Shown: piece by piece, positions 1 through 10,905 of the stretch
Layout: every line of letters starts with the position of its first letter
How positions within the stretch are numbered: position 1 is the first letter of the stretch
DNA from: Circinella minor
Lineage: Eukaryota > Mucoromycota > Mucoromycetes > Mucorales > Lichtheimiaceae
DNA: 64,000 bases
Assembly (NCBI GenBank): GCA_016758965.1
Contig: JAEPRB010000007.1
Span: forward strand, 248,001 to 312,000
Direction of reading: 5' to 3'
The notes under the pieces: generated by a model
What the model was told of the DNA's origin: nothing
The model's database searches: none
What the model saw: the letters and a program-made list of their open reading frames with translations, nothing else
Program-made: the position numbers and the translations under genes

Positions 1-134
1 ATATTAATAGTAATAATGGATATATGTTATGCGTAATATTGTAGTTTATAATACAAATTATTTTCTCTTGTTGTTTTTGATATAATGCCATGTAAGTAAT
101 AGTAGTAATAATAATTATAATAAGAATAAATGAT

Positions 135-2555
135 TTAACGACATTGGTTTTTATGTACTCCTAAACAACGTGTGCAGAATCCACTTGTACTACATTTTCC
201 ACAACCTTTTCGACAATTCTTGCATACATTCTTCTTACGCATCTTGCCACCCGTTTTCCGTTCCAATACGAAACATTTACAATGAGCTAAATCAACATGC
301 TCAATACATCCAGGACACCATTGTCCAAAACATCCACCAGCACAGCCTGATAATTCGCACGTAGGACAAGCGACGATACCACACCTTGAACACTGATTAG
401 ATATATACCCTCCATCGTTGGTTCGACATTGTACATGATAAACATTATTACATTTTTCACATGGTTTCTTTGCTGCTAAGCAGGCTTGATTATGTGGTTG
501 GTTACATATAGAAAGGGCCTTTTCACATTGTCCACACTTTTTTGTTGTAATTTGAATTGATTTTCCACGACATTGGGGCATATTACAAATGCGTGTAGAG
601 CATCTATTATATGTATATATTATATTAGAAACCCAGCGTGGACCATTCAACAATTTTAATAAAAAAAAAAAACTTTACCGATCACATTTGGGAGCACATT
701 GTGTACATTTATGAATATGTAATGGACCGCAAGCAAAGCACATGAGCATTGGACCGGATACACCCACGTGACAAAAATCACATAAATAACAATCAATTTG
801 AACCGGTCTCCCTGCCAATTGTTCCAATGCTGTCCGTATCCCTTCTACATCTTGACCAAAAGATTGTGGTAAATTTGGCTTCTTTTCCGCTTCCTTTTTA
901 TCAATACCTCGTCGAAGTGCCTTGCCCAACTCAATTTTTTCCAATTGAATCGGTGCTCCTCTCTGTCCTGTTGTAGCCAGTTGCATTAATTTACCACATA
1001 ATGGGAATGAATAAACCTGCCAACAGCTCTTGATTGACAAATGTCTTAGACTCAAAAAGTTTAACAATACATGAACAACCGAATCTGCAGTTACGGCAGA
1101 CCCATCCAATACTACCGTATACACTGCATGATATAACTGATATCCCTTTAATGTTTGTGTCATGGCATGAATCATAGGACTATCAACACGATATAAATCT
1201 TGGTGCAAAAACCAAATGTGACGCCAGACATGAGGACGGAACATAGCTTGTAAAAACGAACGACAAACGCTGGCAAGACGGACTCGTGTACGTGCGTCCA
1301 AAAACTTGCCAATGGTTGTCAAAACATTAGGAGGAAATCCGGCGAGTGTTTGAGGTCGTGGCTGCCATTGTCCTTGAGGTGAATGAATAAGCTTTTCGGT
1401 AATGGATGAAAGTGATCGTTGAGATAAGAGCTGGACTGATTCAGGACGCATAGCTCGAACTCGTTGAGGTCCACCATGTTCGATTTTTGTTAACACAAAG
1501 GTTTCAGTGGCTGCATGGGATTCAAGTTGCTGTTGTTGTTGCGAATAACTCGTCGCTGTCATGGTGGTTGTAATAGGAGGAGTTGATACAGCGAGATTTT
1601 GGTGTCCTTGATAGCTATTGCTAGATAAGCTATTCTCGTATATACTTGCTACGCCAGGCGTTACGGATTGAGGGTGACGATTATGATGTTCTTGTTGTGG
1701 ATATCCTGAATAATGATTTCCAGCTACCATTTGAGGTTGATAACTGTAATTATGAAGAGGTGGATAAGATATTGCTTGTTGTGGCGGAGTCATGGAACGA
1801 TGTTGTTCTTCTTGTGGATATCCTGTATGTCCGTATACAGGTGGATGATTTATAATAGTCGGAGGTGAAGTCATTGAACGATTATGTTGTTCATCTTGAA
1901 GATAATTAGGATGATCCAATGATTTTTGTGAAGGTGGCTGTGTTTGATTGATAGGTGCTTGCGCCATATTATTTGGCACACCGGGCGTTGAAGACGGGGC
2001 ATGTTCATGTGGTCTTGGCGAAAAATAACCATCGAGAGGAAGAATTGTGTTTGAAACTGATAATGTCTGCATTGCTGCTATGGGGACTTCCGCTTGTGAT
2101 TGTGGTTGTTGTTGTTGTTGAGGGTGTGGTGGTGGAGGAGATGATACTGATGTTATTGCTGCTGCTTCATTATTTTGAATTGCTTTTGTAGTCACTGTTT
2201 CTGCAACAAAAGATATTCCAAGGGTCGGTGACGGGATATTGACATCGCTCGGATTGTCTGGCTTTTGCATAATTGTTGTATCAACAGTTCCTGAAGCGGC
2301 TGTAATAGTTCCGGCTATATCATTATTAGTATTATTATTATCATTCGAAGCAAGATTAGACAATCCCGATCGAGCGGCAATGTATGCTACATCCGCTTCA
2401 CAGAGTCGATTGAGAGGAACGGCAATCATGCCACCTCCTTGTTTCCGTAATTTGACTTTAGTATTTTGAAATAATCCAATATAACTTGCTTCAACTTCAA
2501 ACTTTCCATCACTACCAGTCCACACTCTCATTGATTGATGTTGAATATCAGCCAT
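135..2555 (-). CDS. SHD1 + F-box + cysteine-rich C-terminal protein
   Basis: Two exons, complement(join(135..603,679..2555)), 781 aa. The 75-nt intron joins CG|A so that the cysteine pattern runs on without a break. Residues about 9-60 match the Sla1 homology domain 1 (VWTGSDGKFEVEA, then KVKLRKQGG and IAVPL). The middle (about 60-390) is low-complexity Pro/Gln/Ser/Asn with repeated YPQEEQH-like pieces. An F-box follows at about 406-450 (FPPNVLTTIGKFLDARTRVR, then CRSF and WRHIWF). The last 190 residues are packed with CxxC/CxxxC pairs that probably bind several zinc ions but do not read as a standard RING or RBR. F-box proteins normally link SCF ubiquitin ligases to substrates, and SHD1 in Sla1 binds NPFxD endocytic signals, so a role in cargo or endocytic protein turnover is an inference. 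I chose the ATG at 2555; the frame stays open to 2669, but that extension is a pyrimidine-tract-derived hydrophobic run and looks like leader RNA. The order of the three domains is unfamiliar to me. Confidence 0.75.
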
Positions 2556-4722
2556 TACTGCATGCCAACCTTTTTTTAAATAAGCTATAAGTAATGAAAG
2601 AGAAAGCGGGAAAAAAAAAGAAGAAAAAAAATAACTGGGAGGAAGAAATAACAAAGAAAGAGGGGGCAAGTGAGTAGTAAAGTTGTACTACCCGCCTTTT
2701 TCTTTTCACAAATCCTTTCACTTGCTAACAAGCTCCGTAGGTAGATCTCACCTCTAAAATATATTTATATATTTTGTTGTCAGCTCGATGTAGTACAAAA
2801 AAAAGAATAAAACGAGGCAAAAAGTTATTTTTTCATTTTATTTGATGTCCAACAATAAACTTGCCGATAATGTGCAACGTGTAAAATAAAAGTGCTTCGT
2901 AACAGCAACCTCATTTTTTATGATGCTTATTATGTAACATTTGGAAATTTTTATGACGTTCCAAAAATGTACCATATACACCCATTGTCATTTTGATAAG
3001 TCTTTTGATACTCTTTATCGGTGACTATTGGGGATGATTCCATTTTTGTGCAGCTTCGCGAGCTAATTATAAAAACGCTGGCATTTGTCAATCAATCTTC
3101 TTTCAAATCAAATGGTAATAATAAGTACCTAATTACACATAAAGGCATTTAAATCTACTTCGCTATTGTTTTCAAAAGTATATGCATTACGTATAATGTT
3201 AGTGTTGGTGTTGGAGAGGAAGAGCCAAGACGGTCGCTTCAATAAGGAGGAAACCATTTACGAACACGAGAATTCAGTTTCATTGAGAAGATAAAAATAC
3301 TGTAGGTTTTTATATGTGCATTTTATTTTCCTTTTAAATTATTTCTTATCCTATCCTCTCGTACTTTACTAAAATTATGTATGATTTGTGACAGTATTTG
3401 ATTTTCTTCACTAGTTTAATATATTAAATGGGATTTATCGACTATATGCTTAAGAAGAGGACTTTGTGTTATCTTTTTTTTTCATATTGCCATATATAAT
3501 AATCATGCGCATATCAGGGGAAAAAAGTGCATAGCGAATTCAATTTGATGTTATTTATGTTGAGATATACGGACCTTAAACCAGGAGATAGCATCTAACA
3601 ACCATGATTCATAGTATAAAGAGAAAGAAAATGACTACCTCCTTACATGCTTTTTTTTAAGGAGGTTGTTTGGTTGAGGATGAGTGACAATAATAAATAG
3701 ATAAATACTGCTGATTTTTCTTTTTTGAAAAAATGCCAAAAAAAGGGTAACATAGTTGTTGTTTCTTTCACAATTGCCAGGATCATACGGTGTGACTATG
3801 ATAACCCTCATTCTTTCGTATCATATCATAAAAATGTGATAAACAGAGTATTACCAAAAATGAAACCTCTACTATTAATTATAACTATTTGATACAGGCT
3901 ACCCATCTAACAACATGCCAAGAAGTTTTTTATGCCGAAACAAACGAGTCTATATCCCAATACTATGACATTCACACTATTACTGATCCTTAGCTGTAAT
4001 CAAAAAAAAAATACGGATGAAACTTTCAAAGCATTATTCATATACTCAGCCATTAACGTTTGGTTACTAACTCACACGGTATTGTTGCGGAGATACTCTT
4101 TTTATAACACACCAAGTAAAAAAAAAATACTTGCTAGTTACTTTATCGGGGAGAAGAAGTCTATAACCCGCATGCGCATCGGAACTTTTTTTGATTGATG
4201 GTCGTTCTTCATATACACACAAATAGAACTCTATTCTAATAGAAAAAGGAAGTAATTAAAAGGTTGTTTTTTCCCCTGTTCCCTCGGTGAACAAGGCATA
4301 TATAATTTATTTTTTATTTTTTTATAGATAAAAAGTCTGTTACCAACAATAACTTTTACCATTATCCTGTCATTGTATGTATATAAGAAAATAAGCCAAG
4401 AACTTTCAAAATCTTAAATACCAGTTACAGACGTTACCAGGCTAAACCAAAACAGAACTTGTTAAAAGACCTTTTTAAGTTAGTGTGAGAAGGCTAACAA
4501 AGAGAATATATGCACACATCCAAATATATGCAAAAAGAAAAAAATAAACTATTAAAAAATTAAAGAACATACCAATGATAATGATGATGATAAATTTGTT
4601 TGGGTTATTTGTATTAAAAAAGAGAGGGGGTTGACGAAAAAGAAATTTTAACACAGATATAAAAAGGAACATTTTGAAGTTATAATTTTTTTTTTTTTGT
4701 TCTTTACTATTGAGTTGCAAAC
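2556..4722. other. intergenic, divergent promoters
   Basis: About 2.2 kb between the divergent F-box gene and the beta-glucosidase. It is AT-rich with T and A homopolymers. Short open frames (for example 3932..4198 + and 4475..4744 -) have no recognisable protein pattern. The part next to 2555 is a long pyrimidine-rich stretch on the minus strand, as expected for a fungal leader. I see no other feature. Confidence 0.6.
4658..4665 (+). promoter_or_regulatory. TATA-like box of the beta-glucosidase gene
   Basis: TATAAAAA lies 58 nt upstream of the ATG at 4723, in an AT-rich promoter and followed by a T run just before the start codon. Spacing and sequence fit a TATA element, but there is no direct proof. 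Confidence 0.45.
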
Positions 4723-7700
4723 ATGACTTTTTTAACACGATCAACTTTATTTTTATTCATCACATTATGTATTATCAGTGGATTAGCATCCAGTGATAGC
4801 GAACTGACATGGGACGAAGCATACGATAAAGCATTTTCTCTTGTCAATCAAATGTCTCTTGAACAAAAAGTGGGATTAACTACTGGTGTGGGATGGGAAA
4901 AGACATTATGTGTTGGCAACACATATGCTTCTGAAAACCCTGATTTCCCTTCCCTTTGTCTTCAAGATAGTCCAATGGGTATTCGCTTTGGCAATAATGT
5001 GACAGCTGGTGTTTCTGGAATCACTGCTGCTGCCTCCTTCGACAAGACTGCAATACGACAACGAGGAGAGTATATGGGAAAAGAATTCAGAGCAAAAGGA
5101 GTTCACTATCAATTGGGCCCTAGTATTGATATTATGAGGTCACCTCAATCGGGTCGAGCATGGGAAGGCTTTGGTGAAGTAAGTTTTGTGTCATATTCAT
5201 GTTATTACTATCAACCATTGACGATTAAAAACGTATATGACTTATTATCGTTTTCTTTTTTATAACCAGGATCCATGGCTTTCTGGCGTAGCTGGTAGAG
5301 AAACTATTCTTGGAATACAAAGCCAAGGTGTTGTAAGTTAAAAGTTTCTTCTGATATTGTAACTCTGTTTTGGAAGTAATTCTTTAATAACATTACTTAT
5401 ATATAGGCTGCCACAGCAAAACATTACATTGGAAATAACCAAGAAACAAACAGAACTACAGTAAGTGATACATTCCAAAATTCAAAAGAAAAAAAACGAA
5501 AATTGCTATCTTATATAATAATTTATCGTTTTATCAATAACAGTCATCGTCCAATATTGATAAAAGAACCTTACATGAGCTTTATTTATGGCCTTATGCA
5601 CGTGCAGTTGAAGCAGATCTTGCTGCAGTGATGTGCGGTTATAATCTAGCGGATGGTGAATATGCATGCGAGAATTCATATATTCTGAACACGGTCCTCA
5701 AGGGTGAGCTTGGTTTTCGAGGAGTAATAATGAGCGATTGGTATGTATTAGTTTTTTTTTTATTGAATTACACATATATACACACATAGTAACAACATAA
5801 CTTTATTAGGGGTGCTACTCATTCAACTGCTAAAGCAGCAAATGCTGGTCTTGATATGACTATGCCTGTAAGTAGTTGCTTTTTATTAAATAAGATCTCT
5901 TGGACACTTTATTCTCACATTAATTGAAAATTTATATTTGTCATAAATTTATTAGGGTGATATTTTAATGGGGGATGGTCTAACATTCTTTGGCTCGAAT
6001 CTTACAAAAGCTGTTAATGATGGTGAAGTGTCGGAAGATAGAGTAAGTTAAACGAAAACCCAACTTTATTTTTATAATATTGCTGCTAATTTCATATCCT
6101 AACTCATAAATATCTCATTTTTAATTATATTATTATATAGGTAACTGATATGGCACTTCGTATCGCGGCTTCTTATTATAAAGTAATTAAAAACACATAT
6201 TTAATTTATTGAAAAAAAAGTGCTAGTTAAAAACCACACTACTAATAAATAATGAACTATCGTATTTTTACAAACAGATGAAACAAGATGAGGATTTTCC
6301 AAAAACTACTATCAATACTTTCACAAGATCTGCTGCACCAGAGATCCTCGTACAAGAAAACCATAGTGAACTTGTCCGAGAAATGGGTGCTGCCGCTGTA
6401 GTACTTTTACGTAACGAAGATGAAATATTACCTCTTAGTACCCACACACCTAAGAAAATTTCCCTTATTGGTAGTAATGCGGGACCTATACCTCAAGGTC
6501 TTAACGGATGTCCAGATCAAAGTTGTGGAAAGGGTCATCGTAAGCTTTCTTTCTACTCTATTTTATGCAGCATGCAACACACAGACGAACGAAAAATGCT
6601 AACAATAACATATAATTTTCTCTCCATATTCATTTTTATAATACATATAAAGTCGCTGTGGTAAATATCCATATATTTATAACACTTTCAAGAAACTATT
6701 TTTCATTATTATTTGTTTAAGTTAACTTTTTATTTAACAATTAATTATTAGGGCTGGGGTTCCGGCACCGCTGATTTCCCATATCTTGTGACACCTTTCG
6801 ATGGTATTACAGCTCGTGCTGGTGAAAATATTGAAATAGTACATAATTTCAACGATTATGATCTTGAAGAGGTCCAGTCACTTGCATACGAAGCGGACGT
6901 TGCCATAGTATTCGTAATGGCTGATGCTGGAGAAGAATATATTATTGTTGAGGGAAATAATGATCGAAAAAATTTGTCTTTATGGAATAATGGTGATAAC
7001 TTGGTATGTAATAGCATTTATGTGATTTGATCGATAATTTATTTCTTCAATATTAATTAGAAATTATGTATAGATTGAAGCTGTAGCAGAAGTCAGTGAA
7101 AATGTGATTGTAGTCATAAATTCAGTTGGTCCTGTACTTATGCCATGGATCGATAACGAAAATATTAAAGCCATTGTCTGGCCTGGTCTTGCTGGTCAAG
7201 AATCAGGTAATTCTTTAGCTGATGTTCTATTCGGTGATGTCAATCCATCGGGTCGTTTACCGTATACAATTGCAAAAAAACAAGATGATTATCCTGCTCA
7301 CATCTCATCTGAAGCTCAGGTATATATTAGATAAATCATATTAGTGATTAAGCTTAGTATATTAATTATGAATTTTTGCATTATTAGATTGAATACACCG
7401 AAAAATTACTGCTGGGTTACAAATACTTCGATGCCAAAGGAATTTCACCACTGTTTGAGTTTGGTTTTGGACTATCTTACACACAATTCAAGTATGATAG
7501 ACTTAAAACGGTTGTCAATGGGAAAAAAGATAATACAAGAGTTACTACATCTATCTCTATTACGAATGTTGGAGAAATTGATGGTGCTGAAATTCCACAA
7601 GCGTATCTCTCTTTCCCACAATACACGAATGAACCACCCAAGTTACTTCGCGGATTTGAAAAAGTTTATCTCCAAGCAGGAGAAAAGAAAACAGTTGACT

Positions 7701-7834
7701 TTGTTTTTACTAAAAATGATTTGAGTTTCTGGGACGAAGAATCAGAAGAATGGAAACTTGCTAAAGGAGAATTTACGGTTTATATTGGAGCTAGTAGTCG
7801 TGATATTCGTGGATCCAGCTCATTTACTATTTAG
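4723..7834 (+). CDS. secreted GH3 beta-glucosidase
   Basis: Twelve exons: 4723..5178, 5270..5332, 5407..5460, 5544..5740, 5810..5867, 5956..6042, 6141..6182, 6278..6539, 6653..6660, 6752..7003, 7074..7319, 7388..7834; 723 aa. A signal peptide (about residues 1-23, LFLFITLCIISGLASS) indicates export. The GH3 N-terminal barrel shows LQDSPMGIRF, GPSIDIMRSPQSGRAWEGFG, AKHYIGNNQE and VIMSDWGATHS; the Asp of SDW (about 255) is the expected nucleophile. The C-terminal GH3 domain has GWGSGTADFPY and DAGEEY, whose Glu (about 471) sits where the acid/base residue is in related enzymes, then WPGLAGQESGNSLADVLFGD. A fibronectin-III-like end domain (SITNVGEIDGAEIPQAYLSF) closes the protein. Length and order fit fungal GH3 beta-glucosidases without a PA14 insert. 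It should release glucose from cellobiose or other beta-glucosides outside the cell. All exon phases close only if the 8-nt exon 9 is used. Confidence 0.95.
6653..6660 (+). other. 8-nt micro-exon of the GH3 gene
   Basis: Exon 8 ends in phase 1 (CAT C) and exon 10 starts in phase 0 (GGC TGG GGT). Between them, AAAG|TCGCTGTG|GTAAAT gives exactly the 2-mod-3 length required and yields H-L-A-V-GWGSG. That keeps the conserved GH3 stretch after the cysteine pair intact. Skipping it breaks the frame. Confidence 0.85.
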
Positions 7835-8381
7835 ATTCATTAGATATACATTTTTACTAGCATTATTATCGTCTACTGCCCCATATGTACAAATATAAAT
7901 AAATAATTTCAATATGTAATTTAGAACTAACGGTGACTCGATCTTTAATTTTGACTCGTATACTTTCAGAGTAATATTACCATAGCAACAGTAACAATAA
8001 AAAGAGACCTTTACTGTCATTTATAATCAAAGATTTGTAACAAGCCTGTCTTCTTATTAAGTTAGTATATATTAATTATCTACGTACATATCACGAGAAT
8101 CACATTTAATTTAGCAAAGCTTAAGGTATTGATACTTTGATCAAACCTTTAAAGCTTATAAAGATAATGAATTAAATGTTGATATAAAAAGAAAATGGTA
8201 TCATGTTGAGAAGAACCATAAAAAACCCAGTTACTGACAAGGATAAAGACAGTTGATCAGCAGTAGTTACTATTGTTTAGGATTAGTTATATCATCTTTG
8301 CTTTTCTATTCATAAAAACAGCCCAACTATATAAAATACTTTTAAATCTAAAGGCTATTTATAGTACGATAAATGTTCTAG
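7835..8381. other. convergent 3' intergenic region
   Basis: 547 bp between the stop codons of the GH3 gene (+) and the acyl-CoA synthetase gene (-). It is AT-rich with several AATAAA-like words that could serve 3' end formation on either strand. Nothing else was recognised. Confidence 0.5.
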
Positions 8382-10905
8382 CTAATTAACTCGTTTTCCA
8401 TATGACTTCCATAATTCCTCACGCATCAAAAATTTTTGTGTTTTACCTACAAATAAAAGATGACATAATGTTAATAGATGTATAGTTATTGATCAAAAGT
8501 ACCAGAAACAGTATAAAGAAATTATATGCTTACCAGTGCTAAGTACCAATCCAAACATAAAAAAATTAAATTGTTAAGTTTCTCATTCAATATACATAGT
8601 GTTAACAATAGCAATATAAATAATAACAGAAAAGATTAATTTATTACCTTGTCTTTGGAATACTCTTTATAAAGATTACTTTTGCAGGGCACTTGTAACC
8701 GGCCAAGTTCTTTCTACAATGATCAAGAACAGCATCTGCTGTTGTTGTTCGACCTTCTCTTACAACTACGAATGCAAAGGGGCGTTCACCCCATTTTTCA
8801 TCCGGGCCTGCAATGATAGCACTAATTGAATAACATCAACTTTTGTAAGTACTCCAATATTCGTCTTAATACACCCTCTAATAACATTTATAGACATATA
8901 AGCAACAACACAAACCATTCAGATACTTCTTCCATAGCTACAATTGTATTTTCAACTTCAATAGAACTAATATTTTCACCACCAGATACAATGACATCTT
9001 TGGATCGATCTACAATCTCAATCACACCATCAGGATGGCGTACTGCAAGATCGCCAGTCCAGAAAACGCCTGCTCTAAAACACTTTTTGGTTTCCTCGGG
9101 ATCGTTATAGTAACCCATCATTGTAACGTTTCCAGACAAACAAATCTCTCCTATTTGCGTTCCATTTGCAACGACATCAGTGGCGGTCTTTTGATCGAGT
9201 ACCCGAACTTCATCCTGAGTAATAATATTATATCCTTGACGTGCTACCAGTCCCAAGTGCTGATCTTCGGGGTGTTGGCTAAGCGATCCTTTATCATAAG
9301 TGAGTACGCAAGGACCATAAGTTTCAGTCTATATATGTATATGTTATATATATATATATATTTCATATTTCGAATGAATCAATTTTCCATCCATAAGCAC
9401 GCCATTGATTTTTTATGTTACTTTTAATGATACATACCAGTCCATAAACCTGGGTAAGATGAATATTGAGATCGTTCAAACCACGAATAATTTTAGAAGC
9501 CAAAGGAGCACCGCCGCTAAATGCTAAAAGGGTATAATCAAGCTTTGCAGCATCCTTATGGTGGCAAACTTCGTTGTGAACTGTGGGAGCTCCGCAATAG
9601 TGGGTGACGCGTAACTCCTTGATGAGCTTCCAAATGTGAGTATAATCTATCTTGTTCAGCATCACTTGGGTTGCTATTATTATATAAAAGTATTGTTTAA
9701 ATATAAATTAATAAAAAAAATATACATTTTGCCAACACTATATTATTATATATTTTTTTTCTTACCTCCAGCCGCAACGAGAGCCCAAGGGAAATTCCAT
9801 CCGTTACAGTGGAACATGGGTAAGGTCCATAAATATACAGTTTCCGGTGTGAGATGGGCTTGTATACACATTCCCATGGCCATCATGTAGCAACCTCTAT
9901 ATGAAACCTGCAAATATATATTCACAATATAATTTACGTTATAATTACGTTGTTTGCTTTCTTCCTTTCTTTTTTGTTTATTTATTTACCTGTACACCTT
10001 TTGGTCTGCCTGTTATTTGATTTAAATATATAATTTGTTTAGTAAGGATGAAATTAATTGGATGCATGTTAGTTGCAATCTTTCACTCTTATCAATTTAG
10101 GTATCTTTATCATGAAAGCCTGCTAGGCAGGAAAGATAATTTACCTGTCGATCCTGAAGTATAATTAATTGAAATGAGGGCATTTTCATCTGTTGTGAGA
10201 GGCAAATCATTCCATTTTAATACTGTAGTTGTGTTTTGTAAAAGTTGTTCATAAGGGCAAGGTGGATCACCATGGTTTTGATGGTCGGCGACACGAATAA
10301 TTTTTACTCTTTCCTTGACGACAGAGGAAACACGAGAAAATAATTCATCTTGTACAATCAGTACAGATACTCCTGAATGTTTGACAACATATTCGATCTC
10401 TGGTTGAGCCAAACGAGTATTGAGAGGCACCATCACGGCAGCAATAGATGGGATAGCATATAATGATTCAAGAAAAGCAGGTACATTCTGACAGAGGATA
10501 CCCACGCGATCTCCAGGCTGAACATTAAAATCAGTTTTTAAAAGATTTGCTAATCGTAAAGTTCGATCAGCGAGTGTTTCATAGTCAAAAGAACGATCAC
10601 CATGAATAACAGCTGTCTTGTTACGATACACCATGGCACTTCTTAATAAGAATCGGATAGGATCGAGGGGAGTAACATGGGGTACCTGACCTGGTTTACG
10701 TTGAATACGGTCTATATTGAAAGATTTTTTGAGCAATCAATGTTAGCATTTTTAAATCTCGGTATTGATAATAATTATACGGGGTTCACTTTGACAAAGA
10801 AAGTATAATATACATACACTTTTCATGATCAGGGGTATTATTTTGAGGAGATAAGTGATTGGCAATAGTTTGCACTCGTCCTTTCACAACAGTGGAGGTA
10901 GACAT
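8382..10905 (-). CDS. AMP-forming acyl-CoA synthetase (ANL family), one apparent frameshift
   Basis: Nine exons: complement(join(8382..8446,8534..8538,8648..8821,8916..9329,9438..9673,9766..9907,9990..10009,10145..10711,10818..10905)), about 569 aa. The enzyme family activates a carboxylic acid with ATP, then forms a CoA thioester. Core motifs in order: YTSGSTGRPKGV (A3), MFHCNGW, VYGLTETYGP (A5), GDLAVRHPDG (A7), DRSKDVIVSGGENI (A8) and PKTSTGKTQK (A10, with the catalytic Lys). It resembles medium-chain/plant-type acyl-activating enzymes; the substrate cannot be told, and the C-terminus (GKRVN) is not a clear peroxisomal signal. Splice phases agree throughout, but within exon 6, between GPCVLT and YDKGSL near 9300, one extra base shifts the frame. 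The summed exon length is 1711 nt, one more than a multiple of three. This is either a young null allele or a sequencing error; all other motifs are intact. Motif A3 and motif A10 are each assembled across tiny exons. Confidence 0.85.
8534..8538 (-). other. 5-nt micro-exon of the acyl-CoA synthetase gene
   Basis: Reading the minus strand, TACTTAG|CACTG|GTAAGC lies between exon 7 (ending ACA AG) and exon 9 (starting GT AAA ACA). Joined, it reads P-K-T-S-T-G-K-T-Q-K, the invariant A10 motif. Direct joining of exon 7 to exon 9 gives AGG TAA, an immediate stop. Confidence 0.85.

Noticed and set aside
2556..2669. 38-residue N-terminal extension of the F-box protein
   Set aside because: Open frame is made by a pyrimidine tract (Leu/Phe/Ser run); the ATG at 2555 directly precedes the SHD1 domain and fits an intracellular protein.
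4475..4744. Minus-strand hydrophobic ORF upstream of the beta-glucosidase
   Set aside because: Lies in the promoter and crosses the GH3 start; composition is that of an A/T-run artefact.
6540..6751. Single 212-nt intron in the GH3 gene instead of two introns and a micro-exon
   Set aside because: It breaks the frame before GWGSGTADFPY; the 8-nt exon with proper splice sites restores it.
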